Shown here piece by piece: positions 29,101 to 38,274 of a DNA stretch of 64,000 bases. The notes under the pieces are model-generated. The model searched no databases, was not told the origin of the DNA, and saw only the letters and a program-made list of their open reading frames with translations. The stretch covers positions 630,001 to 694,000 of the forward strand of contig JAUIRK010000855.1 of NCBI GenBank assembly GCA_030549495.1, given 5' to 3'. The translations under genes were made by a program, and so were the position numbers. Source of the DNA: Nectonema munidae (taxonomy: Eukaryota > Nematomorpha > Nectonematoida > Nectonematidae). Each line of letters begins with the position of its first letter. Position 1 is the stretch's first letter.

Positions 29101-32100
29101 ATGCAGCAAACGATAAAGTTTTTGCCATTATTTTCAATCTCTAAAGTAATGTATTCAATGTAGGAAGGAACAAAGGGGGATACAGTTTTGACTTTTAAAA
29201 ATGGTTTAAAATAAGCAATGATTCCTCTAGTTTTAGAAGCATGGTTAGTTACTTTATCAAAATTGTTGAGCATTGAAAAACGGCACAGATCACTGGTCAA
29301 CAAGAATTTTGCTGATTTAGTAATTTTAGTTGATTTAGGGTAATTTGGGTCTGCTGAATTCAAATATCAAATTATTTTTGCCTAATCAGGTCAACTTTTT
29401 GAGATACGTTTTAATTTATTTTAAGTCTAGCCTCAAATATTTTTACGTAGATCAGTTTATTCATTAGTCTGATTTACTTTAAGTTTTATGGATGGTTATG
29501 AGTAATATTCAAGAAAAGTCTCATATTTATATAAAAATAATCTTCGAATACATTGAAGCTTTTGTTGTTTACCTCTGAAGCTTCAAGAAAGGAAGATGTA
29601 TATATATATATATATGTAATAAAGAAACGTTAAAATTTTGTATGAATAAATCTTTATTTAAATGAATTTCCTTTTATAAGATTTTCTAGAAAATTTAGCA
29701 TTTATATCGTCTTTTTGAATACTCCAACAATAATCAGCCATCATATTTTCATTCCATCGACCTTGATACTTTTCCTCCATGACTTTCAAACTTTGGTGGT
29801 AGCGCTCACCGTGCTCGTCACTTACAGCTCCAAGATTTTCAGGAAATTTCTCAAGGTGGCTATTAAGAAAATGTAGCTTCACACTCATATTACAGCCAAA
29901 ATCACGATAGCTTTTTATTAAAGTTTCAACTAAATTTATATAATTTTCATCTTTTCTATTTCCCAAAAAACTATCAACAATAGCTACAAATGCCTTCCAT
30001 GCTTTTTTTCATTCACATTCATTGTGTCTATAAACCCATTGCTTTTCAAAAGTTTTCTTATGTGCGTTCCATCAAAAACACCAGCTTTTACTTTTTCTTA
30101 ACTTAAATGGGGTAATGCCTTCAATATAAATTGAAAGCAACCCTCTTTTTTATCTAAAGCTTTTACAAATTGTTTTATAAGCCCAAGTTTTATATGAAGA
30201 GGAGGGAAAATAATTTTCTCTTTTTTAACAAGCGGTTTATTTATTATATTTTCTTTTCCAATTGTAACCTCTTCTTTTCCAGACCAATGTTTTTGAGTAT
30301 AATGTTTTTCTTTGGCACGGCTATTCCATAAGCATAAAAAGCACGTGTACTTTGTATAACCGCTTTGTTGGCCTAATAAAAAATTTACCATTTTGAGGTC
30401 TACACATATTGACCATTGTTGTTCTTCATATTTCAACAGTTCTAAAAAAATTTTTAATATTACCATAACTCTCTTCCATACTGGCTGAATAACCAATAGG
30501 TATTCCACTGAAAATATTTTTGTTATGAAGCAATACACATTTTAAACTTTTCCTGTAGCTATCAATAAAAAGTCTCCATTCATTTATGTCATAGCACTCT
30601 ACACCCATACATTTCAATAAACCAGGAATATCAGAGCAAAATATGAATTCCTTGTCATTTTTAAAAAAATTGAGTAAGTTTTTTTCTCTATTATGGTAAA
30701 ATGTTATTTTAACATGTTAATTCATTAATTGCCATTCTTTGAGATGGGATTGTAAAACTTCCACATATATAACAAAATGAGTCAGGGGAATTCAAACACT
30801 TTCTTCTCAAGGCCATATTATAATAAAACACTAAAAATTAATCTTAAAAAATAGGTAAAAAATGTATATATTTATAATTATTTTTATTTTAGTTGACAAA
30901 ATATACCAAACTGAATTTGGCTTTTAGAGAAAAAACTTGACGTGATATGAAAAAATGAATTCAATTTCTATATTCAGCATGTAAAAATTGTATAAAATCA
31001 AGTCTCAAAACAAAATCAGCAAAAAAAAAATTTCAAAATGTTGTCCTGTGTTATAGGTGGAGCAGACAGGTGGAAATGAACTTGTATTTTTTAGAAGAAC
31101 TTCGGTAATAAAAATCAAATCAGAATTTGTTTTGTCTATTACAAAAGAAAGCTTAGTCATTTTGGGAAGAAGTTGATTAGAATGGGTATGAATACAGATA
31201 AAATATTTTGGGAAATTTATTTATGTTGACTTGAAGTGAAAGTTGATTGTTTTAACTTGTAGGTTCTGTTGATTCGTTGGTAGCAAGTATAGTGTTTGAT
31301 GAACATATTTTTTTTCTTGATAACACGAAAGTAATAAATTCTTCTTAATAAATATATTATTGATTCATCTTTGTTTTCTTGATTCAACGTTTTCACTTGA
31401 ACTCTTAACTTGTTCACTTTTTCACGTTCTTCAGGATTAAGATCGTTTGAAATTAAGATCTTTTTGAAATTGAAAAGAAAAGCTAATAAAATGAGAAAAG
31501 CTAAATAAAGACAACTTAAAATGAAAATGGCGTTTTAAGAGAAGTCACACTCGGATAAAATGCAAAATATGCAAACAAAGAATCGAATTTATGTTTCATG
31601 AATGAGCTATAACTTTAATCTTTGCCTTTTTTTGATTTATTTGCGATTTTTGCTCATTTCTTTTTCAATTGTTCCTTTATTTCCGATCTGGGTGTATCCG
31701 TTAGTTATTTATATATACTTAGATTTTTAATTAGTTACCCGATATTCAATTAATAAATTAGTTAATTACTTTGTGTTTTTAGATTTAGTAGCTTAGTCTT
31801 TTATTTAGAGCCGGTTATTTCATTTCTTTTCTTAATTTTTAAGCTGCCCAACGAACAAAATAGTGAGTCCTCAACTCCAATTTGAGTATGTGCATCAAAG
31901 TGACAAGATGGTTGAAAATGGCGCCTTTTTCAATTTCAAAACCTTCAAATTTCCGGATGTAGAACACGTCTACTTTGATTGCTACGCTAAGGTCTGTTAC
32001 GAACGCTGCAAAAGAACGGTATCAATTTCTTTATGGCTTCGCTGCAAAACTACCGTTCTTTCAGAGCCCGTTTCCCTATCCAAGTTTTGCGCGTGTCAGT

Positions 32101-35100
32101 CTATGGTTCAATCAAGATTAGTATAATTTTCTGAAAGAAGTGTTGATATCATTAAAAGATAGGAAAACGATTTATTTAAACATTATATCAAAACAAAAAA
32201 AAACTGGTGTGAAAATGAAGTTAAACATTAAATCTAAACACTTCCATTCAGGACTTGGAGATCAGATCTTTATGATTTATAAGATTCAGGTGAAGTGATA
32301 TAAATGCAAATAAAAGAGATAATCAAATGAATGAGGCATTAAAAATAAAATGTCAACTTATTAATTCCATGAATAGCAAAAGGCGTGCAAACACACTTTG
32401 CTCTAAAAGAACATTCAAGTTTTAATTATAAAGTTGGGACATCTTATAATCAATCGTTCGCTTACATTTCTATTCCTTTTTCAAGATGGAATTATCATAT
32501 ATATTCCAGGAATCTGTAGGAAACTAATTTTTCAAAAATTTCTGATCAGTAACCAAGGCATTTAAAGTAAGGTCTGAAAGTTTAGATAGTAAATTTCTGA
32601 CATCTTCACAGGGAAATATAATAGGTAATTATATGGAATGGTAAAAAACGTAGTTTTTGAAAACTATTAACTTGATTCTATTTTTTCTGAAGGAAAACTA
32701 ATTTAGTAGTTGAAGAATCACCCTAATTCAGAACACTATTGTGCAAATAAGGGATAAATATAAAGAAGTATCAAAGAGTGAGTAGAATGAAACTCCTCCT
32801 ATATGTTTTACAACGTCCATATCTTCGAGAGTTTATAGCTCAAGTGTATAGGACATGCTCCTTTCATTTAATATTTTCATTCATCATGAAACCTAAAAGA
32901 TCAAACTGGCCCAAGATATTTCTAGTTTTCTAAGCAGTACCAGAAATACTTGTTTTTACTTTAGAAGAGAGAGATCAATATTTGAAGCTTACTGCTTGTC
33001 AAACAAGTAGATTTAAACCTATATTTGGTCTGGTTAAAAGTAGTCAAAATCTTTTCATTTTCTAAAATTACACCTTTCAATCAAACTTTAATAAATATAA
33101 ATATTTTTATATTATATAATAAAATTTATAAAAAAAACAGAAAATTACATCCCCTGCGAAAAAATATCAATTCAACATTTTATCATGAATCCCGGGAAAA
33201 TGAATAGTAAATGTAGAAAACAAAAATGGCCCAAAATCGATGCCTTGAGAATTGCAATCCTGATTTTTAGTGGAAGTGATTAGCAATTATTGAAAAAACT
33301 CATTCGATCTTTCGTGCAGGTTGGATCTAAGAAATTTATGAAATAATTTGAAAACCATACACTTTAAGTTCTTCTAAAGTAAATCATTAGGAATGGAGTC
33401 AAAAGCTTTTGCAAGTTGTATAAATAAAAACAAGATATTCTGATTATGTTCAAAGGTATTAACACAACTTTACTGATAAAAATAGGATCACAAGTTTCTG
33501 TAGAATAAGTCTTTCTAAAGCGAACTTATCTGGATAAAATTGAGAATTATAACTAAAGTAAGGATTAATCTGATTGAATAAAATTTTTCCGAATGTTTTG
33601 TAAAATCAGGAAATTAGAGATATCGGCCTATAATTTTCAACTTTTGAAAAATCACCTTTTTTCCAATAGGAATTAACTTGGAAGTCTTAAAACTCTAGGA
33701 AAAGCACACAGCTGAATGCATAGATTGAATAATGGGAGGTAATACTTTGTAATCGCTGACAAGTTTTACACGAGAAGGAGACGAGGTATAGCAATCTTCA
33801 CTTCATTGGAACATCATTGAAACTTATTCGATAACATAGCATAACATATATATTAAAGCAAAATTGAGACTAATGCCTGTAAGATTTCCATCTTGAAATT
33901 AAGCAAAATATTACAATCTCCTAGACTGCCAAACTGCATCCAGTTTGTTTTTAAACTTATTCATCGTAGTAGAATTCACAACTTCACTGGGCAAAGAATT
34001 CCAATCTTCAAGAGCTCTTTGTTTTAGAAATGTTTGGCGATACTTGTTCTGGAAACTTTCAGCTTTAATTAAAATTTTTCTTTACAATGGTTGAATCATT
34101 TCATTTCTCTTTATTCTATAATAAAGTGAAGGTAAGTTCAAAACTTTCATTCTTTCGGAATAAGGAAAATTTCTCATAGCAGGTAAACTTTTTGTGAAGT
34201 TTTCTTGAACTTTTTCAATTTTCTTAACATTACTCGAAGAGCTATCCCCATAAATCATATTTGCGTTCAAGAATTGGTCTTACCAAGGACTTGAAAAGGT
34301 GTACAGCAATTTCAGTGTTTGATATTACAAAAGTATTTTTCAACATATGTATCGTTGAGTATGCCTTTTTTTACAACTTTTGAAACATAGAGATTAAACA
34401 GCTTTGAGTTTATTATTACACCCAAGTCATTTTGTTCATGAACTTTAGACAAAGTCACATCACCTAAAAATAATTGATCAGAATTTGGTTTTCCAATTAG
34501 AAGATAAAAGGTAAAATCAAAAATCTTTTTTTCAAACTTTTTAGCTATTTAGATGAAATTAAATTTGAAAATAGTAGTTCATTAAATTTTTATTTTTGAA
34601 TTAAAGTTAATTAATTAAGGTTTCCAGTTATTTTAATTCTACACTTCTTTTAGAATTTTTTAGTTTTTGGAAAGCAAATTTCCATTAAAGTATTTAATTA
34701 ATACCTAATTAAATTAAAAATAACATTTTGCATTATACTTTTTGGTTCCAAAATAAAAATTCTTTTTGTATTTTATTTTTGATCAATATAATCTAGTTGT
34801 ATAAATTTTAAGATATTTTAAATTTGATTAAATGAAAAAAAAATTGGCTTCCACATTTAGGAGTAGGGGAAAAAGCAGAAAAAATTAAAAGCTCTGATCT
34901 TTTATTTAAACTTTCTTATTGAGAAACATATTTTCACAAAGCATGCCTTTAAATCAAAGTAAGAAAACATAGTTGCAAAAAAACAGCATTTTCATTCTTT
35001 TGTCTTACTTACATTTCAATTCATTATAAAAGGCAAAGAGTCATTATCATTGCAAACATTTTTTAGCCACAAGATTACTGTTCAAACTCCAGAATGAAAA

Positions 35101-36914
35101 GGTCAAAGTTTTCAGACTCAAAAAATACTCAAGGGATTGACAATGCGTCTTACTACAAAGTTTTTGACGGAGTCCGCGTGATATTCAATGAAAAAAAGCT
35201 TGGACTTGGGCGTAAATCTTAAATATCTTACAGTTTGCATTCGAAATTTACACCCTCGTTCTAATAAAGGCCCCTGATACTGAAACCCCAAAATTCTATG
35301 TTTCAACTTTTAACACGTATATAATAAGATATTTGAAGAATACTATCCTAGACTTAGAGGGAAAAAATTGTATACTTTGATGAAAGACCAATCGAAGTCC
35401 GTTTTATTTATTGCCAATTGTTACTTTCAATTAAAATAATGAAAATCAATTTTATATCTATTTCTCATTTTTGTCTTTAATGAAACTATCAAGAAATACT
35501 CAAAGCGAAAGAGGAATTTAAAATTTTTAAGAAAGATTAAATCATTTCTAAATTCCCTCTTTATAAAGAATAACAATTTTGGGCAATATATTTGAATGTA
35601 ACTTTTTTCCCCAAACTTTCCAGAATAAAAAATGTTCCAAACAAAAAAAATCTCGTAATGGGTATGGTATTTTGACGAAATAATCCGAAACCTTTTTAAA
35701 ACTTAGTGAAATCTTAATTTCTTAGAGACATTTCTCTTTGGTTCTTCATTTATAAAACAAATGAAAAAAGTATTTATAATCACAATTTGGCATTTTTAAG
35801 TAAAATGTTTGTTAGTCTCAAATGTCGTTTTGCCCATAATGTGTCAGTATTGACCGTATAGAGTCAAATTCATACCAACTATTCAAAAACATTTGAGGCC
35901 AAACCAAGATATAAAAAGAGGTCTTTATTTCACCAAAAACATTTTCTAAAAGCAAAACTATAAATTTTTAAGTAAATTATATTTAATATATTTTCTTTAT
36001 TTTTTAAAATTTAGCTTAAATTTAATTCACAAATAAGTTTCTAGAACGGGGTTTCGCCATCCGTAAATTATCACACTGGCGTCAGAGCCTCTTGTTTAGC
36101 TACTAGTCTTATGGTAAAAACAGGAAACGTGGTCGATTTGTATTTTTTGATGCGCTTTAATCAGCTTGACCGTATTTTTTGTCGAATGACAATTGGTACA
36201 ACAGAATGTTTGTGTAATGAAAATTTTATCAAGCAGATGTTTCACCGAAAAAGTGTTTTATAAAAAAATTAAAAAGCGCATCTTCAAAAATTGTTTTTCA
36301 AATTATATGCAAACAGCTTTTAAGCCTTCTAGTTATTTTCACAGTGAACTGAACACACTAACCCTAACCTTAGTTTTCCTAGTCTTCTGAGGTAGTCAAT
36401 CAATAAGTCAGTGACTCAAAATAGCCAAAATTTATTAGTTAGTAAAGAAGAGAGTTAGTTAGTGAATTCAATAAATAAAAATTAATAACTTTATTTCCTC
36501 CTTGAAAGTTTTCATATTTTCGATTTATCAGTGCATCAACTTAAGGAAATGTAATAATGATGAGAAGAGATGAGTCGGTTCCACGCAGAGCCAGATTTAT
36601 CTCACAGAGCGTGGGCGGTCGTTCAATCCTGTCAAAATCCGGCACTGGTTCCACAATATGTTTTCTTTGCGGCATATGATAATTGATTTTAATTTGGTGT
36701 TTTAGCGGAAAAATCGGTAAGCAGCATACAGATAAACAGCAAGTATATCAGGATCTATGGCTTTGGCATAGGACTTTCCTGTTTAGTGGCGATGTTCTTT
36801 GCCTGCCTCTCAATTTATCTTCTCATCATTTATTGGCATGACGGATACATTAAGAATTTCTTCTTCAGAAAGTTCCTCACAAAGTACAACTTCAATGACA
36901 AAAGCTTCTACTAA
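7790..36914 (+). CDS. ZP-domain transmembrane protein gene, multi-exon, 5' end not found
   Basis: Seven exons join with matching splice phases and encode about 430 residues. The order is an N-terminal extracellular region with an acidic linker, a complete ZP-N half (exons 2-3), the ZP linker (exon 4), a ZP-C half (exons 5-6), then a single transmembrane helix and a short cytoplasmic tail (last exon). Conserved cysteines sit in VYCDF, NHCKQF, DGCGT and GIKC for ZP-N, and in LYDCIAHDG, FGCPT, FDCYA and VCYERC for ZP-C. This is the pattern of arthropod and nematode cuticlin-like ZP proteins, which polymerise in apical extracellular matrix after release from the membrane. The specific orthologue is not clear from sequence alone. 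Introns are about 3.4, 9.7, 0.15, 3.2, 6.6 and 4.7 kb and carry most of the transposons listed here. The signal peptide exon is missing: exon 1 as listed needs one upstream coding base. No disabling change is seen, so the gene looks functional. Confidence 0.85.
8587..9763. mobile_element. piggyBac-like non-autonomous element (MITE) with internal tandem array
   Basis: The left end reads CCCCTTTGGTGCTGAAAGG. The right end, reverse-complemented, reads CCCTTTTAGTGCTGGGCTAA and abuts TTAA at 9764-9767. Both ends continue with related text around GCCCCTC. CCC-start inverted ends next to TTAA are the mark of piggyBac. The left target copy has drifted (AATA). There is no coding frame. The interior is occupied by about four diverged tandem units. 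Confidence 0.55.
8945..9560. repeat. ~145-151 bp tandem repeat, about four diverged copies
   Basis: The anchor ATACC/ATAC recurs at 8985, 9130, 9276 and 9427 (spacings 145, 146 and 151). Each unit carries, in order, TTTTTATACCAAATC, a TTTCATTTCTG segment, a TTTGCATTTA segment, CTGAAAGTGTAAATCA, then an AATATTTT-AAATAAAATAT block. Copies differ by many substitutions, so the array is old. Confidence 0.75.
11041..11170. mobile_element. 130-bp TTAA-flanked MITE
   Basis: Perfect TTAA at 11037-11040 and 11171-11174. The inverted ends are CCCATTTAAGGCCAAGC and, reverse-complemented from the right, CCCATTTACGGCCAATG. This is the piggyBac type of target and ends. It is too short to code. Confidence 0.75.
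11561..11751 (+). CDS. ZP gene exon: first part of ZP-N
   Basis: Acceptor CACATTTTAG, donor ACTAC|GTAAAC, ending in phase 0. It encodes about 64 residues: DIEVYCDFGKKDMM, then FSGTVYTKGYYHGNHCKQF and FALDGCGTVRKNY. The three cysteines (VYC, NHC, DGC) and the CGT motif are diagnostic of the ZP-N subdomain. The frame stays open past the donor for about 20 codons, but that tail is not ZP-like, and the chosen donor fits the phase of the next exon. Confidence 0.88.
13403..13465. repeat. TGACAG-rich dispersed repeat, copy 1
   Basis: The text ATTAACTTGACACTTGAGG, then TTATTGACAGCTGTTGACAG, matches a second copy at 25677-25745 in another intron of the same gene. The family is unknown. Confidence 0.5.
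14480..16880 (-). mobile_element. Ty3/gypsy-type LTR retrotransposon fossil, internally deleted
   Basis: Read on the - strand, the parts occur in the expected order: a gag-like segment (about 16480-16880), a zinc-knuckle and aspartic-protease region (about 16100-16430), reverse transcriptase (about 15370-16090, with a DLKSAYH-like block) and integrase with its C-terminal tail (about 14480-15110). Much of the RNase H to integrase region is absent. The copy is broken in many places and is not capable of coding. LTRs were not identified. It lies antisense in a ZP-gene intron. Family assignment rests on the protein order and reverse transcriptase motifs. Confidence 0.75.
18559..19620 (-). mobile_element. 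retroelement fossil (reverse transcriptase and RNase H), DIRS-like or other
   Basis: On the - strand a reverse transcriptase region (about 19170-19620, with IDLKNAFYGI and YLDDIL blocks) is followed by an RNase H-like region (about 18560-19060, with IYVDAT and FSDSKTAMGSW). Order and motifs fit DIRS-type or related retroelements, but the exact family is uncertain. The copy is partial and broken in several places. It lies inside the Tigger element. Confidence 0.55.
19630..21114 (+). pseudogene. Tigger transposase, broken
   Basis: Remains of a CENPB-type DNA-binding domain (IREKAKSLYKQF, GGFDRFKNRF) lead into a DDE_1 catalytic domain: NMDET (first acid) near 19970, MDNASGH (second) near 20320 and PLDQGVIRSF (third) near 20410. 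A 214-residue frame (20076-20720) covers most of the catalytic core and overlaps a 145-residue acidic C-terminal frame (20677-21114). Frame changes occur in A-runs near 19675 and near 20055-20075, and the N-terminal HTH is missing where the retroelement lies. Not functional. Confidence 0.85.
21444..21622 (+). CDS. ZP gene exon: end of ZP-N
   Basis: Acceptor AATTTTAG, donor CC|GTAAGT. It enters in phase 0, matching the previous exon, and leaves after two bases. Encodes GDGSYTTDANDFKK, then VEYENIVIVMFDPTYAIL and KIYGIKCKEN. The YEN-I-V-V strand followed by a D-P turn and a cysteine in the IKC context is the last part of ZP-N in cuticlin-like proteins. The preceding 9.7-kb intron holds the gypsy and Tigger insertions. 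Confidence 0.85.
21651..21733. repeat. CA-rich microsatellite filling a 148-bp ZP intron
   Basis: Imperfect (CA)n with CCCA interruptions. It occupies over half of the intron between the exons ending at 21622 and starting at 21771. Confidence 0.9.
21771..21922 (+). CDS. ZP gene exon: ZP linker and start of ZP-C
   Basis: Acceptor TTTATACTTTAG, donor ACAAA|GTAAGT. It enters after two bases and leaves after one. Encodes RLAVTPVPPYISAIPEI, then MKIVRGKEPSKS and the strand GTVAVFIPDK. The I-V-G-KEP signature and the following V-FIPD are typical of the inter-subdomain region of arthropod ZP domains. The intron before it is only 148 bp and is mostly CA-rich repeat. Confidence 0.85.
22222..23060 (+). 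pseudogene. hAT-like relic with CGGBP1-type BED zinc finger
   Basis: The start region reads KIKLYVEKYAKEF, then KKELFCMLCDFG, a BED-type finger layout like CGGBP1-related hAT proteins. It is followed in shifting frames by RIENFFIDLGQALLSVSN and ELTDEKFECIRSSIYNEM. The frame is lost repeatedly by indels and stops, and no hAT dimerisation C-terminus is seen. No clear inverted ends were found. It lies in a ZP intron. Confidence 0.5.
23920..24094. mobile_element. 175-bp hAT MITE with perfect 8-bp TSD
   Basis: The ends are CAGTGCCGGATCTACC and, inverted, CAGTGCCGGATTAACA. GTTCTGAA is found exactly on both sides (23912-23919 and 24095-24102). 8-bp duplications and CAG...CTG ends mark hAT. The interior contains two GGCCTGTAGCAG segments. 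Confidence 0.9.
25125..25203 (+). CDS. ZP gene exon: ZP-C core, 26 residues
   Basis: A short exon with a strong acceptor (TTTGTCTTCCCCACAG) and donor CGG|GTAAGT. Encodes KYDMFLYDCIAHDG, then EKIKLNDEFG. The C-AHDG motif followed by a hydrophilic strand leading into G-C is the canonical ZP-C hallmark. Phases match on both sides (in after 1 base, out after 2). Confidence 0.88.
25677..25745. repeat. TGACAG-rich dispersed repeat, copy 2
   Basis: ATTAACTTGACAACTTAAAA, then GATTGACAGCCTTTGACAGC, aligns with 13403-13465. Two further CTGTCA sites follow within about 60 bp. Confidence 0.5.
27095..29390 (-). mobile_element. CR1/jockey-like LINE, 5'-truncated and decayed
   Basis: The - strand carries endonuclease remains (28882-29363, with IIFIGDINYPSIPW), a reverse transcriptase N-terminal half (28124-28408, NYRPISLTSVLSK and VLYFDF), the core (27852-28127, GVIQGSVIGPLLFSIYIN and LFADD) and the C-terminal part (27268-27645, LEKVQQHITKRMKGL). 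Frames are interrupted at least three times. The 3' end on the - strand finishes ATTCGCTTAATAAATCATGT, like the LINE ending near 42030, so the two probably share a family. Confidence 0.8.
29599..29615. repeat. (TA)n microsatellite
   Basis: A short perfect TA run just downstream (on the - strand) of the unclassified element ending near 29657. Confidence 0.8.
29657..30815 (-). pseudogene. unclassified transposon-like zinc-finger protein, partly deleted
   Basis: On the - strand it starts MALRRKCLNSPDSFCYICGS, a C-x2-C zinc-finger-like N-terminus. After an apparent deletion it continues with GVECYDINEWRLFIDS, KMVNFLLGQQSGYTKYTCFL, HIKLGLIKQFVKALDK and a C-terminal segment with LNSHLEKFPENLGAVSDEHG and KYQGRWNENMMADYCW. 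I recall proteins of this kind as repeated uncharacterised genes in arthropod and cnidarian genomes, which suggests a mobile element, but I cannot name the superfamily. The coding region is split into several frames. It lies antisense in a ZP intron. Confidence 0.6.
31844..32018 (+). CDS. ZP gene exon: end of ZP-C
   Basis: Acceptor TTTTTAAG|C completes GGC (Gly) with the previous exon. It encodes GCPTNKIVSPQLQFEY, then FNFKTFKFPDVEHVYFDC and YAKVCYERCKRT. The F-FKFPD-YF-C-VC-C pattern is the end of a ZP domain. The donor ACG|GTATCA is in phase 0. In this family a proprotein convertase site normally follows, so the basic CKRT end and the next exon junction matter for processing. Confidence 0.85.
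33150..33790 (-). mobile_element. CR1/jockey-like LINE fragment, reverse transcriptase core
   Basis: - strand text gives FSKVENYRPISLIS (about 33620-33660), then a KAFDSIPND block (about 33390) and a QG-x-x-x-GPFLFS block (about 33230) in shifted frames. It is truncated on both sides and heavily decayed. Confidence 0.6.
33840..34510 (-). mobile_element. CR1/jockey-like LINE fragment, C-terminal part and 3' end
   Basis: - strand frames read LSKVHEQNDLGVIINSKLF, then KKIEKVQENFTKSLPAMRN and LPSLYYRIKRNEMI. These closely resemble the same regions of the LINE at 42030-43480. The 3' end near 33840 has the same ATGTTATGCTATG-type tail. It lies upstream (on the - strand) of the core fragment at 33150-33790, so these are two separate copies in the same orientation. 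Confidence 0.65.
35067..35101 (+). CDS. possible 35-nt microexon of the ZP gene
   Basis: TTTTTTAG|CC to AAAAG|GTCAAAG reads PQDYCSNSRMK in phase 0. If included, it would give VCYERCKRT-PQDYC, a cysteine spacing often seen at the end of ZP-C, followed by a basic RMK run. It leaves in phase 2, which only fits weaker acceptors at the last exon. Tentative. Confidence 0.25.
36586..36647. mobile_element. 62-bp hAT MITE related to the one at 23920
   Basis: The right end, inverted, is CAGTGCCGGATTTTGAC. The left end is CAGAGCCAGATTTATC. The flanks GTTCCACG (36578-36585) and GTTCCACA (36648-36655) differ at one base of an 8-bp duplication. It sits just upstream of the last ZP exon. Confidence 0.7.
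36732..36914 (+). CDS. ZP gene last exon: transmembrane anchor and cytoplasmic tail
   Basis: The frame encodes NSKYIRIYGFGIG, then a hydrophobic helix (LSCLVAMFFACLSIYLLIIY) and a tail of about 27 residues ending NDKSFY before TAA. A single membrane helix downstream of the ZP domain is expected for this family. The acceptor is uncertain. CATACAG at 36731 gives phase 0, matching the previous exon, but has a poor pyrimidine tract. GTGTTTTAG at 36705 has a better tract but would need a phase-1 exon upstream, so a small extra exon in the preceding intron is possible. Confidence 0.7.
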   Translation: MNSKYIRIYGFGIGLSCLVAMFFACLSIYLLIIYWHDGYIKNFFFRKFLTKYNFNDKSFY

Positions 36915-37193
36915 CGTCTTTTTATTTCTCGCACCCAGCGAACCCCCATTTTTAAATACCCCTTCACTAAAAGTATATCGACGAAATTTTCCTAGCTTTC
37001 TTTTGTACAGATATACGACATTTTGGAGATCTTTGTGCCGTTTCCTTTCATTTAAACTTAGTGCAGAGCGAAATATCAACTCATTGTACAGGCGTGTAAT
37101 TTATTTTCCTGCTACATCCGTATACTCAGAAATATGGCGTAGTTTATACTTTTTCATTTTTTTCTATTGTATAATTTCATACCTTTTGTGATA

Positions 37194-37199
37194 AATAAA
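37194..37199 (+). promoter_or_regulatory. candidate poly(A) signal of the ZP gene
   Basis: AATAAA 280 bp after the ZP stop codon, followed by a T/G-rich stretch (CCTTTGTTTTC). It is the first good AATAAA downstream with a plausible GU-rich element. Confidence 0.4.
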
Positions 37200-38274
37200 T
37201 CCTTTGTTTTCAAAGCATTCTTTTATACCGCCATATGTGCTAAAATATTTTTATTGGAACTAAATATTCTATAACTGGTAAGATTTTTGTGGAAGATTTA
37301 AAACCCCATTTGGTGTAAACTGAGGCAAAATTAAACAAATCGAGAAATTCCCCATACACAGGTTTTTCAACTTACGAAAATTCAACTTTTGCAAAATGCT
37401 TAGCAAAGTGATTTCCAACTTTCCATCTTGGGAAGACGTTTCAGCCAAAAATCTAATATGACTACCCTTATTTGAAATCACTCTATAAAATTAGATGATA
37501 GGTAACCGCATATAAACATGTTAAAAATAAAATGCTTGAATGAAAAGAATACCTCCAACTTTTCAAGTATTTTTCAGTGAAATTCTGAGTAGATGAAATT
37601 TTTTAACTCATTATTTCAGATTCTTCTCATATCGTTCAAATTATTATGAGGGACGGATTCAGAACGTATTTAGGTAAGGCTGAAATTTGGGAAAATATTT
37701 TAACTTGTCACTTCCTAACATAGGCATTCTCAATTATCTTTTCTCTTGTTCCCTCAAAAATTGGCTACTTTTGACAAAAGTGTATGTAAAAAACATAACA
37801 ATGAGTGGATCCTACCAACTAGTACACATATGGGAATATATTAGGAGCTTGGCAAAGCTCCGGAGGCATTTTATATGACTCTGTGCTGCGCCAAGAGGCA
37901 ACCGGAAAAAGGCCTGTGGAAAAAAAGGCTTTTTGCTTCATCATACCACTTTGCAGCAAAAGATAAATTAGAGAAGCGTTATGCTGACATCGCTAAGCTG
38001 ATAATTGCAGGCAGTTGTTGCAAATCGCATTGCAGTGTCGTCTTAGCGTGACTACTAAATTAAAAGTTTTAAAATAAAAAACCCAAACCCTTTTTAATAG
38101 TGGAACATTTTTATATAGATTACATTATTATTGTTGATTTTAAAAAAATTAAAAAAACCTCCCCCTATTTTTAAATTTAAAAATACATGCTTTAAAAATT
38201 TGTTAATTTTTATAATAAAACACTATATATTTTATATTTCTAGTTTATAATTTTTTTCGTTCTGATTTATAAAA

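Noticed and set aside
36799-37191. 130-codon + strand frame overlapping the last ZP exon
   Set aside because: Shadow of the transmembrane frame; serine-rich without features, while the overlapping frame gives a proper membrane helix.
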